Source of the DNA: an uncultured Caulobacter sp.
Lineage (GTDB): Bacteria; Pseudomonadota; Alphaproteobacteria; Caulobacterales; Caulobacteraceae
Reading direction: 5' to 3'
Assembly (NCBI RefSeq): GCF_937900395.1
Contig: NZ_CALCDX010000241.1
Location: 1 to 64,000, forward strand
Length of the DNA: 64,000 nucleotides
The notes under the pieces are model-generated. The model ran no database searches, was not told the DNA's origin, and saw nothing but the letters and a program-made list of their open reading frames with translations. Made by a program: the position numbers and the translations under genes. Shown here in pieces: positions 23,763-31,329 of the stretch (position 1 is its first letter; the number at the start of each line of letters is the position of its first letter).

Positions 23763-26489
23763 ATGAGCACTGCAATTTCGCGCCGCCGCGCCTGGCTGAT
23801 GACCGGCGGAGCCACGGGCCTGGCGCTGACCTTCGCGCTGGCCGGTTCGGCCCAGGCGCAGACCGCCGCCCCCGCGCAACAGGACAACGCCCAGGTCGAG
23901 GAAGTCGTCGTCACCGGCATCCGCCGCGGCATCGAAGGCGCCATCTCGCTGAAGAAGAGCTCGACCTCGATCGTCGAAGCCGTCTCGGCCGAGGACATCG
24001 GCAAGCTGCCCGACATGTCGATCGCCGAGTCGATCGCGCGTCTTCCCGGTCTGACCGCCCAGCGCCTGGATGGCCGCGGCCAGGTCATCTCGATCCGGGG
24101 CCTGGCGCCCGACTTCACGACCGCCCTCTTGAACGGCCGCGAGCAGGTCTCGACCGGCGACAACCGCGGGGTCGAGTTCGACCAGTACCCCTCGGAACTG
24201 CTGAGCGCGGTCGTGGTCTACAAGACCCCCGACGCCGGCCTGATCGGCCAGGGCCTGGCTGGCACCGCCGACATGCGCACCGTGCGCCCGCTGGCCTTCG
24301 GCAAGCGCGCCCTGGCCGTCGGCGCCCGCTACGAGTGGAATGACATCGGCGCCCTGAACGCCGGGACCAAGTCGCACGGCAACCGCCTCAGCATCTCGTA
24401 CATCGACCAGTTCATGGACGGTAAGCTGGGCCTGGCGCTGGGCTACGCCCACATGGAGTCGCCCTATCAGGCCGAGCGCTGGAATTCGTGGGGCTATCCC
24501 ACCGACGCTTCCGGCAATCTGGTGATCGGCGGCGCCAAGCCCTACGTGCAGTCCAGCATGCTCAAGCGCGACGGCTTTATGGGCGTGGTCGAGTTCGCGC
24601 CGACCGATCGCTTCACCTCGTCGCTGGACGTCTTCTATTCGGAGTTCAACAACCACCAGATCCAGCGCGGCGTCGAGCTGCCTCTGGTCTGGGGCGGCAT
24701 TCCGCTGACCAATTCGAAGGTCTCGAACGGCATGGTCGTCGGCGGCGCCTTCAACGGCGTCAAGGGCGTGGTCCGCAACGACGGCAACGACCGAGACGCG
24801 ACGATCAAGTCGCTGGGCTGGAACAACAAGTGGGAGATGGGCGACGCCTGGACCCTGGTCACCGACCTCTCCTGGTCCAAGGTCGAGCGCACCGACCAGG
24901 TCGTCGAGTCCTATTCGGGCACGGGTCGCGCCGGCGTCGGCGCCACCGACAACATGACCTTCATGATGGACGGCGACGGCAAGGCGATCTTCACCTCGAC
25001 CCTGAACTACGCTGACGCGGGCCAGATCAAGCTGACCAGCCCGCAAGGCTGGGGCGGCGACATCATCACCGGCGGCCAGGACGGCTATCTGAACCAGCCG
25101 ACCATCGAGGACGAGCTGAAGACCGGCCGCTTCTCGATCACACGCGACCTGGATAGCGGCCTCTCGAGCGTCGAGTTGGGCGCCAGCTACAGCGAGCGCA
25201 CCAAGGGCCTGGTGAACGACGAGTGGTTCCTGCGCGCCAAGGGTTCGCCGGCCAGCGTCGCCATTCCCTCCTCCGCCATCGTCGGCAACACCTCGCTGGG
25301 CTTCATTGGCCTCGGCAATGTGATCAGCTACGACCCGTTCGCCCTGATCCGCTCGGGCGCCTATGACCTGGTCCGCAACCCGAACGCCGACGTGCTGGTC
25401 AAGAGCTGGGACGTCGAGGAGAAGGTCGCGATCGGCTACCTGAAAGCCAATATCGACGCCGACCTGGGCGGCGTGCCGGTGACCGGCAACTTCGGCTTCC
25501 AGATCGTCCACACCGACCAGGGCTCGACCGCCCTGGGCGCCAGCGGCACCGGCAGCGGCGTGACCCGCGCCAACCTGTCGGGCGGCAAGAAATATGTCGA
25601 CTTCCTGCCCAGCGTGAACCTGCGCTTCGCCCTGCCGGCCGAGCAGAGCCTGCGCTTCGCCATCGCCCGCACCCTGGCCCGCCCGCGCATGGACCAGATG
25701 CGCGCCAGCAAGACCTTCAGCTACGACCAGGCCAAGGCCGGCAACAGCAACATCAACTTCTCGCCCTGGAGCGGGACGGGCGGCAATCCGGAGCTGGAGC
25801 CCTGGCGCGCCGACTCCTATGACGTCTCGTACGAGAAGTACTTCGGCCGCCAGGCCTATGTCTCGCTGGCCGCCTTCTACAAGGACCTGAAGACCTACGT
25901 TTACGACCAGAGCGTCATCTTCGACTTCACCGGCTTCCCGATCGGTGGCGGACCGGAGCCGGCGACGCGCCTTGGCCTCGTCACCACGCCGCAGAACGGC
26001 AAGGGCGGCTCGGTCAAGGGCGTCGAGTTCGCGGCCTCGATGCCGGGCGCGCTGCTGACCCCGATCCTCGACGGCTTCGGCGCAACCTTCAGCGCCTCCT
26101 ACACCGACAGCTCGATCCAACCGAACCCCAGCGACAAGAGCTCGACCATCCCGGGCCTGTCCAAGACCGTCGCCAACCTGACGGTCTACTACGAGAAGAA
26201 CGGCTTCTCGTTCCGGATCAGCGATCGCTATCGCTCCAAGTTCCTGGGCGAGGTCACGGGCTTTGGCAACGGCCGCAACTATCGGATGGTCAAGGGCGAG
26301 TCCGTCATCGACAGCCAGATCGGCTACACCTTCAACGAAGGTCCGATGCAGGGCCTGTCGGTGCTGGCCCAGGTCAACAACCTGACCGACGAGCCGTTCA
26401 CCACCTATCAGAACAACGACCAGCGCCAGGTGATCGACTACCAGCGCTACGGCCGCACCTATCTGATCGGCCTGTCCTACAAGTTCTAG
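23763..26489 (+). CDS. malA: TonB-dependent maltodextrin receptor (MalA-like)
   Basis: A 908-residue outer-membrane TonB-dependent receptor. Signal peptide residues ~1-36 (ending AGSAQAQ), TonB box VEEVVVTG near residue 45, plug domain up to ~190 with RLPGLTAQRLDGRGQVISIRG, then a 22-strand barrel ending in an aromatic-terminated strand (GLSYKF). It imports maltodextrins too large for porins using TonB-ExbBD energy. ATG at 23763 lies 9 nt after GGGAGG; an in-frame GTG at 23754 is too close to that site. A strong terminator follows. Located in the same position as malA of C. crescentus relative to amylase and regulator genes. Confidence 0.92.
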   Translation: MSTAISRRRAWLMTGGATGLALTFALAGSAQAQTAAPAQQDNAQVEEVVVTGIRRGIEGAISLKKSSTSIVEAVSAEDIGKLPDMSIAESIARLPGLTAQRLDGRGQVISIRGLAPDFTTALLNGREQVSTGDNRGVEFDQYPSELLSAVVVYKTPDAGLIGQGLAGTADMRTVRPLAFGKRALAVGARYEWNDIGALNAGTKSHGNRLSISYIDQFMDGKLGLALGYAHMESPYQAERWNSWGYPTDASGNLVIGGAKPYVQSSMLKRDGFMGVVEFAPTDRFTSSLDVFYSEFNNHQIQRGVELPLVWGGIPLTNSKVSNGMVVGGAFNGVKGVVRNDGNDRDATIKSLGWNNKWEMGDAWTLVTDLSWSKVERTDQVVESYSGTGRAGVGATDNMTFMMDGDGKAIFTSTLNYADAGQIKLTSPQGWGGDIITGGQDGYLNQPTIEDELKTGRFSITRDLDSGLSSVELGASYSERTKGLVNDEWFLRAKGSPASVAIPSSAIVGNTSLGFIGLGNVISYDPFALIRSGAYDLVRNPNADVLVKSWDVEEKVAIGYLKANIDADLGGVPVTGNFGFQIVHTDQGSTALGASGTGSGVTRANLSGGKKYVDFLPSVNLRFALPAEQSLRFAIARTLARPRMDQMRASKTFSYDQAKAGNSNINFSPWSGTGGNPELEPWRADSYDVSYEKYFGRQAYVSLAAFYKDLKTYVYDQSVIFDFTGFPIGGGPEPATRLGLVTTPQNGKGGSVKGVEFAASMPGALLTPILDGFGATFSASYTDSSIQPNPSDKSSTIPGLSKTVANLTVYYEKNGFSFRISDRYRSKFLGEVTGFGNGRNYRMVKGESVIDSQIGYTFNEGPMQGLSVLAQVNNLTDEPFTTYQNNDQRQVIDYQRYGRTYLIGLSYKF

Positions 26490-26516
26490 CGTCCCATTCC
26501 TTCCCCAAGCCTTGAG

Positions 26517-26550
26517 CCCTCGCCGGACCTGCCCGGCGAGGGTTTTCTTT
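26517..26550 (+). terminator. intrinsic terminator of malA
   Basis: Ten-bp perfect stem ccctcgccgg / ccggcgaggg with a 6-nt loop, followed by ttttcttttg. It lies 28 bp after the malA stop and also marks the boundary with the phage-tail block, whose last gene ends at 26560 on the other strand. Confidence 0.9.
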
Positions 26551-26559
26551 TGGGCGGGT

Positions 26560-26796
26560 TCAGGGTTTGGGCTCCGCCGGCCCGGCGTCCGGGGCGGGCG
26601 GGCAAGCCCGTGTCACCTTCAGCGCGCCGCCGCCGGGCTGGGCCTTGTCCAGGGTCAGGTCGACGGTGCGCTCGCAGCCCTCGTTCAGGATCTGGACCGC
26701 GCGCGCCAGGGTGACGGGATCGGCGGCCAGGCCCGCGCAGCCGGACAACATGACGGACAGGACGAGGCCCGCCATCGGGCCGATGACGTGTTTCAT
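26560..26796 (-). CDS. small lipoprotein, candidate outer-membrane spanin (Rz1-like)
   Basis: A 78-residue lipoprotein: signal with lipobox LSGC (Cys at about residue 21), then a short soluble part with two more Cys and a Pro-rich end (PPAPDAGPAEPKP). Size, lipidation and Pro-rich tail fit an Rz1-type o-spanin, and it lies directly downstream of the endolysin gene. ATG at 26796 follows AGGAG by 7 nt; the GTG just before is too close. Assignment is by position and shape, not by clear homology. Confidence 0.6.
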   Translation of the reverse strand: MKHVIGPMAGLVLSVMLSGCAGLAADPVTLARAVQILNEGCERTVDLTLDKAQPGGGALKVTRACPPAPDAGPAEPKP

Positions 26797-26823
26797 CACA
26801 AAGCTCCTGTGAAGGATTGGGGA

Positions 26824-27372
26824 TCAGGCCGCTTGGCCCAGGAAGACGGCGCGTTCGGCCTCGCGCCTGGCGACGAGGCCCGGCAACTCGCGTCCACCGG
26901 CGAAGCGCCACAGGCGGAAGGCGTCGGCCGCGCCCTTGATGTCGCCGGCGATCAGCTTGCGGCGCACGCTGCTGTCGGCGAAGTCGGGGCCGCCGCCGAC
27001 CTCGCCGACGCCGATGTTGTAGGCCAGGCTGACCATCGCCCCCAGCTGAGCGTCGGTCAGCGGCGTGCGGGAAAAGAGCGCGACGACCTTGTCGCACACG
27101 GCCTGGGCGTCGGCCTCCAGCAGCGCGTCGGCGTCGACCCGGACCATGCCGGCGGGCCATCGAGCGCGCCAGAGGCGATAGGCGGTTTCACGATCGCGGA
27201 CGGGCTTGCCGGCGGCGAACAGCGCATGGCCCCAGCCGACGGTGTAGAGTCCGACCGGATCGGCCTGGGGCTCCAGCACGGCGGTCGCCTTGTCGCCATC
27301 GTGCAGCCCCTCGAACCGCTTGATCAGCGCGAGCGCGCAGGCGGGAACGTCCCGCGCCGGGGGCGTGGGCAT
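26824..27372 (-). CDS. GH24 phage lysozyme (endolysin)
   Basis: A 182-residue muramidase of the T4/P22 lysozyme type. The catalytic Glu is in LIKRFEGLHDGD (about residue 21), the Asp in ADPVG and the Thr in LYTVGWGH, the E-D-T triad of the family; AMVSLAYNIGVG and VARREAERAVFLG in the C-terminal half are also typical. It cleaves peptidoglycan glycan strands. No signal peptide, so release to the periplasm would need a holin or similar. Start ATG at 27372. It is the core of the lysis cassette of the tail locus. Confidence 0.92.
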   Translation of the reverse strand: MPTPPARDVPACALALIKRFEGLHDGDKATAVLEPQADPVGLYTVGWGHALFAAGKPVRDRETAYRLWRARWPAGMVRVDADALLEADAQAVCDKVVALFSRTPLTDAQLGAMVSLAYNIGVGEVGGGPDFADSSVRRKLIAGDIKGAADAFRLWRFAGGRELPGLVARREAERAVFLGQAA

Positions 27373-27405
27373 GGGCGGGTCCTTTCTTGTGGGAGAGCTA
27401 GGCGG

Positions 27406-27840
27406 TCAACCGACCGCCGCGGGGGTGACGACCGGCTTGTCGCCGGCCGCCACTTCGAAGTGCTGGGACGAAGGCTCGTCGGCCAGACCATGAGCGGCCA
27501 GAACCCGGCGATAAGCCGAGACCTTGGCCTCCAGCTGGCGCTTCTCGCCCTCCAGGAGGGCGATGCGGGCGTCCTTGTCGAGGATCATGCGGCTATGCTC
27601 GCGGCGCAGGTCGCCCAGCTCGGCCTCGACCTGTTCGAGACGCTGGGCCAGGCGCTCGGCCTCCTCGCGCAGGGTGTGGATCACCCCCGAGGCGGCGTCC
27701 TGCGCCATCTGCATCAGATCCGCCTCGGCCTTGCGGGCCAGAGCCCGCCGGCCGAGGAGGTCCTTGATCACCGCATAGATCCCCGGCGCGGCCACCACGA
27801 CATAGGGCCACGTCTTGGCGATGACGGTGGGGAGATCCAT
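27406..27840 (-). CDS. membrane-anchored coiled-coil protein, candidate Rz-like spanin or holin
   Basis: A 144-residue protein with one N-terminal membrane segment (WPYVVVAAPGIYAVIKDLL, about residues 11-29) followed by a long charged coiled coil (about 35-115, rich in E/R/Q heptads) and a soluble tail. This is the shape of an inner-membrane spanin (Rz); a single-helix holin is less likely given the long coiled coil. It directly precedes the endolysin gene. With the lipoprotein at 26560 it could complete a two-component spanin, split around the endolysin gene. No separate holin is evident. Confidence 0.6.
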   Translation of the reverse strand: MDLPTVIAKTWPYVVVAAPGIYAVIKDLLGRRALARKAEADLMQMAQDAASGVIHTLREEAERLAQRLEQVEAELGDLRREHSRMILDKDARIALLEGEKRQLEAKVSAYRRVLAAHGLADEPSSQHFEVAAGDKPVVTPAAVG

Positions 27841-27867
27841 GGGGTTAAGGCTGGGCTGTGGGCCCGC

Positions 27868-29004
27868 CTACCACTCCACGACGACGAGGCCGTCGCCGCC
27901 ACCAAGAACGTTGCCGGTGCTGACATAAACGCCGGCGGTTCCACCGCAGCCACCGCCAAAGCCAGCTTTTCGGACGTACGCGTAGCTAGAAACCCCAAGG
28001 GCGGCTCCGCTTCCTCCAAATGGTCCGCCGCCGCCTGAATACGTCGCGCCGTTAGTGTCATAGAGCGCGCCACCGCCAGCGCCCGTCCCGCCAGCGCCGG
28101 CGTTTAAATTGTTCTGCATGCTCGGACCGCCGCCGCCCCCCGCAAATCCGTCCCCAGGAAACCGGAATACGGCGCTGCTCGAGTTCACAGTCCCATTTGC
28201 GCCGGCGGTGGCCCCGATGGACAACAGATCAAAGCCCCCCTGTACGCCTGAAGAGGGACCGCCCGTCCCAGCGCCCCCTGTGACGTAAACGGAGCTTCCA
28301 CGGGTAATGCTTCCCGAAGCGGATCCACCCACCCCACCCCCGCCAGTCGCACAGTAGCTAAGAGTACTCCCCGTAATCGAACCCGCGTCACCACCAGTTC
28401 CCAATTGAGAACCAGCTCCGCCACCACCTGTGGCCGAGTACCCGCCACTGGCCTCGATAGCGCCGGATTTACCCCCGGAAGCGTTGATGAGGTTCCCCCC
28501 CGAACCTATGCCTCCGAGCGCCGCTGATAGAGCTCCTGAGATCGCGCAGGATCCACCCGCCCCGCCTGTCGCGGAAAGATATGCGCCGAACGACGAGGTC
28601 CCGCCAGCTCCACCAAGTTGACCAGTTGCCGTGGGCGCACCGCCCTTGCCAACAGTGATCGATACGGTCTGACCCTGGGTCAGCCAAACGGTCCCCATAG
28701 CGAAGCCGCCGCCACCACCTCCGGTGGCTCGACCATAATCGCCGTTAATCAGCGCGCCGCAACCGCCGCCGCCCAAAACCCTGACCCGGTAGAATCCGGT
28801 CACTGGTGGCGTGAAGATAACGCTATCGAGAAACGTCAAGTATCGCCCGGTATTGAATATGCCGAGCCACCCCAGCGGCGGAATCGCATTGGCGGTAATG
28901 AAGGCTGATGTCGTAGTCGCTGAAGCAACCGAGCTACCCGCCGCTCCCTGCGCCGACCCGATCCGTCCCAGTACACCGCGATTAGAACTGCTTGGAATCG
29001 GCAT
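27868..29004 (-). CDS. glycine-rich tail-tip adhesin / receptor-binding protein
   Basis: A 378-residue protein that is mostly glycine-rich from residue ~85 on (GGGGGGFAMG, GGAGGTSSFGAYLSA, and many similar runs) and ends GGDGLVVVEW. An N-terminal ~80 residues of ordinary composition contains YRVRVLGGGGCG. Such glycine runs form polyglycine-II bundles in the gp38 adhesins of T-even type phages, where they carry receptor specificity. The gene's base and codon use (many A/T third positions) differ from its neighbours, a sign of recent exchange. Start ATG at 29004, 3 bp after the previous gene's stop. Likely decides the target range of the particle. Confidence 0.7.
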   Translation of the reverse strand: MPIPSSSNRGVLGRIGSAQGAAGSSVASATTTSAFITANAIPPLGWLGIFNTGRYLTFLDSVIFTPPVTGFYRVRVLGGGGCGALINGDYGRATGGGGGGFAMGTVWLTQGQTVSITVGKGGAPTATGQLGGAGGTSSFGAYLSATGGAGGSCAISGALSAALGGIGSGGNLINASGGKSGAIEASGGYSATGGGGAGSQLGTGGDAGSITGSTLSYCATGGGGVGGSASGSITRGSSVYVTGGAGTGGPSSGVQGGFDLLSIGATAGANGTVNSSSAVFRFPGDGFAGGGGGPSMQNNLNAGAGGTGAGGGALYDTNGATYSGGGGPFGGSGAALGVSSYAYVRKAGFGGGCGGTAGVYVSTGNVLGGGDGLVVVEW

Positions 29005-29006
29005 GC

Positions 29007-29402
29007 TTACAGCCCCGCCTTGTGGTGGATGATGTTGAAGGTCTCGGCGTTGTGGGTCGCCGCGTAGAGCTCGGTCGTCGTCCCTTGCAGCGTCAGCCCG
29101 GTCAGCGCGTCGACGACCGTTGTGAAGGCCGGCGCCGTGCCGCTGGGCGTGGCGCCGAGCACCGCCGCCTCGGTCAGGAAGAACTTCGACGTGCCGCCGT
29201 TCAGCGACAGGAAGAACCGGATCATGCCGGAGGTGGTATTGCCGGTCGCCGTGACCCGCAGCTGCTCGGTGACGATGCCCGAGGCCGTCCCCGTGGCGAC
29301 CTTGACCATCGTGCCCGTGCCGTCGCGATTGGTGTTGGCGGCGGTCAGTTGGACGATGTCCGGCGGAAGCGGCGTGGCCGCGTAGTTTGGCGTGGTGGCC
29401 AT
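29007..29402 (-). CDS. tail-tip structural protein, unknown family
   Basis: A 131-residue beta-rich protein (strings of T/V/A/G, e.g. TGTASGIVTEQLRVTATGN, then RFFLSLNGG and FFLTEAAVLG). No signal or membrane segment. Packed between the two fibre-region genes with 3-bp gaps, so co-translated as part of the tail operon. It probably decorates the tail tip or connects the fibre. I do not recognise a named family. Confidence 0.7.
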   Translation of the reverse strand: MATTPNYAATPLPPDIVQLTAANTNRDGTGTMVKVATGTASGIVTEQLRVTATGNTTSGMIRFFLSLNGGTSKFFLTEAAVLGATPSGTAPAFTTVVDALTGLTLQGTTTELYAATHNAETFNIIHHKAGL

Positions 29403-29405
29403 GGT

Positions 29406-30176
29406 TCAGATCCCTTGTTGTTGCCAAGTGAAGAGCGCGCCTGCGGTGTCGAGCACCCACTCAGTGTCGAAATCCACGGCGGACTTTTTGCGCAGCAGCT
29501 GGCCGGGCAGACCGCCTGCCGGGAAGCCGGCGCCCGGAACGCCCGGCACGCCGCCGATGCTGATGTTCCAGTTACTGATCGTGCCCGTGGTCGCGGAGGT
29601 CTGGGTGACGGCGACGGTCAGCGTCGTGCCGGCGTAGGAGGTGCAGACGCCCACCATGAACCGGCTGGGATCACCGTTGGCCACGGCGTAGATCGGCATG
29701 CCCTCGACGAAGCTCTCGCCGGCGTCGACGGTCCAGGTCTTGGTCCCGACGGCGATCGCGTTGGACGTCAGCGACTTGGTGGAAAACGACACGCCCGAGG
29801 CGACGTTCTGGACCTGCGCTAAGATTGCGGCCGCGTCGTTAGCCTTGGTCGTGGCGATGCCGGCCTGGGTAGTCGCCAAGCTCACCTGGCCGGCGGCGAG
29901 GGTCACCTGACCGGCCGCCAGCGCAACTTGATTGGCCGCGAGCCCCACCTGATCCGCCGCCAGTGAAGCCTTGGTCGTAGCGGTCGCCGCCGAGGCGGCG
30001 GCGGCGGCCTTGTCCGAGGTGACCTGGCTCGCCAGACCGTTCACCTCCGTCGCCACGGCGTTCGCCTGTGTCACGAAGGTCGGCATCTGCCCCAGAAAGG
30101 CGTCGGCGCGGGTGTTGAAATTGGACGGATCGTTGGTGGAGGGCGGCGTGGGGAGCGCCGTGATTTGGGCTGGCAC
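29406..30176 (-). CDS. tail fibre-like protein with degenerate heptad/alanine repeats
   Basis: A 256-residue protein. Residues ~35-120 form an Ala/Gln/Val-rich segment with a repeated seven-residue pattern (LAANQVA, LAAGQVT, LAAGQVS, LATTQAG), typical of trimeric phage fibre shafts. The rest is beta-rich and ends PGQLLRKKSAVDFDTEWV, a pattern common at fibre ends. It would form the shaft attaching the adhesin coded downstream. Position after the tip protein and before the adhesin agrees with this. Confidence 0.7.
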   Translation of the reverse strand: MPAQITALPTPPSTNDPSNFNTRADAFLGQMPTFVTQANAVATEVNGLASQVTSDKAAAAASAATATTKASLAADQVGLAANQVALAAGQVTLAAGQVSLATTQAGIATTKANDAAAILAQVQNVASGVSFSTKSLTSNAIAVGTKTWTVDAGESFVEGMPIYAVANGDPSRFMVGVCTSYAGTTLTVAVTQTSATTGTISNWNISIGGVPGVPGAGFPAGGLPGQLLRKKSAVDFDTEWVLDTAGALFTWQQQGI

Positions 30177-30180
30177 GGGA

Positions 30181-31329
30181 TCAGACCTCTTCGAGTTCGA
30201 GGGAAATCAGGGCGTCCTCGGGCTGGTCCATCGTGATCGTGAACCGCTTGTAGACGCCGACGATGAGCAGGGCCGAGAAGTAGCCGCTGTCCTGGTCGTC
30301 CAGGCCCGACCACAGCGCCGGGACGGCGTTGAGGTCGTCGCGCAGCTGCAGGATCCGATCGACGTCGGACTTCCTGCAGCGCAAGGTCTGGACAGTGCGC
30401 GGCACCGAGCGGCGCGGCACCAGGGTGGCGGTCCCGAAGTCGTCGCGGTCGATCTTCGAGAAGTTCAGCGCGTCGCTCTCGGCCTCGTGCAGGGTGCGGC
30501 CGAGATAGACCGACGAGCCCACCACGACCCCGCCGCAGGTCACGTTCCCATTGGCCCGGGTCAGGGTGATGGTGATGACCGCCCCGGTGTAGGGCGGCAG
30601 GTCGAAGCGGGCGAACTCCTGCTGGTAGCGGAACGCGCCGAAGAAGTAGTCGTACCAGCCGCTGGTCGGCCGCTTCAGCAGGTCGGCCGAGGCGGTATAG
30701 ACGGTGTTCCCAGCCACGCTGACCGTGACGCTGACGGTGTCGGCGACCATGCCGACGACGCCGATCGAGTCCACGCGCTGGCCCGGCGTCAACGAGACCG
30801 TCAACGGCGAGGCCGTCGTCGTGCCGGTGTTGCGCAGAAGGTCGAACATCGCCCAGCGGTTGGTGGGGCCGATGTCGATCCACCAGCCGTCGTCGCTCGC
30901 CGGGTCGTGGCCCAGGTTCGTCGTGACGGTCGCCGTGTGGACGCCGCTCTGGGAACCGCTGAAGGCGATCGCAGACCCGCCGCTGGCCGTGGCGACCTTG
31001 AAGGTGTTCGCCGTGTCCGCGAGCACATAGTAGGTCGTTCCGGCGGTCAGGCCCGACGGCAAGGCGCCGGTCGTCGCAAAGGTGATCGGCGTATTGGCGA
31101 CCAGACCATGGTTGGCCCAGGTGACCAGACCCGTTCCCGTCGCCAGGGTGACCCCCGCGGTCTTGCTTGAGATCGACTCGTAGGCGCGGTGGGTGCTGGT
31201 GCTGATGACCCGGTCCCCGCCCTTGTAGGCGGTGGCGGCGCTCCAGGCGGCCTCCCCCGCCGAAGGCTCGGCGCAGGTGGTGCTGGTCAGCATGGCGGGC
31301 GTGATGGAAATGGGGGGAAGCGCGCGCAT
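30181..31329 (-). CDS. tail-tip protein with interrupted carbohydrate-binding-like domain
   Basis: A 382-residue protein. Residues ~28-53 (AWSAATAYKGGDRVIS) and ~141-162 (DPASDDGWWIDIGPTNRW) look like the two halves of a small chitin-binding-like module found in phage tail proteins; an ~85-residue Thr/Gly-rich segment (about 54-140, with WANHGLVANTPITF and GLTAGTTYYVLADT) separates them and resembles a mobile Ig-like phage insert. Residues 163-382 are beta-rich with a helical end (KSDVDRILQLRDDL). ATG overlaps the tape-measure stop (TGATG). By position it is a distal tail or hub protein. Distal-tail, hub (Tal) or NlpC/P60 proteins of the usual kind are not separately present. Confidence 0.7.
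   Translation of the reverse strand: MRALPPISITPAMLTSTTCAEPSAGEAAWSAATAYKGGDRVISTSTHRAYESISSKTAGVTLATGTGLVTWANHGLVANTPITFATTGALPSGLTAGTTYYVLADTANTFKVATASGGSAIAFSGSQSGVHTATVTTNLGHDPASDDGWWIDIGPTNRWAMFDLLRNTGTTTASPLTVSLTPGQRVDSIGVVGMVADTVSVTVSVAGNTVYTASADLLKRPTSGWYDYFFGAFRYQQEFARFDLPPYTGAVITITLTRANGNVTCGGVVVGSSVYLGRTLHEAESDALNFSKIDRDDFGTATLVPRRSVPRTVQTLRCRKSDVDRILQLRDDLNAVPALWSGLDDQDSGYFSALLIVGVYKRFTITMDQPEDALISLELEEV

Noticed and set aside
23706..26120. 804-residue minus-strand frame opposite malA
   Set aside because: It is the mirror of the receptor gene with the usual V/A/G/D-rich composition of antisense frames in high-GC DNA.
26512..28038. 508-residue plus-strand ORF across the lysis genes
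   Set aside because: Antisense to lipoprotein, lysozyme and coiled-coil genes, all of which have clear motifs on the other strand.
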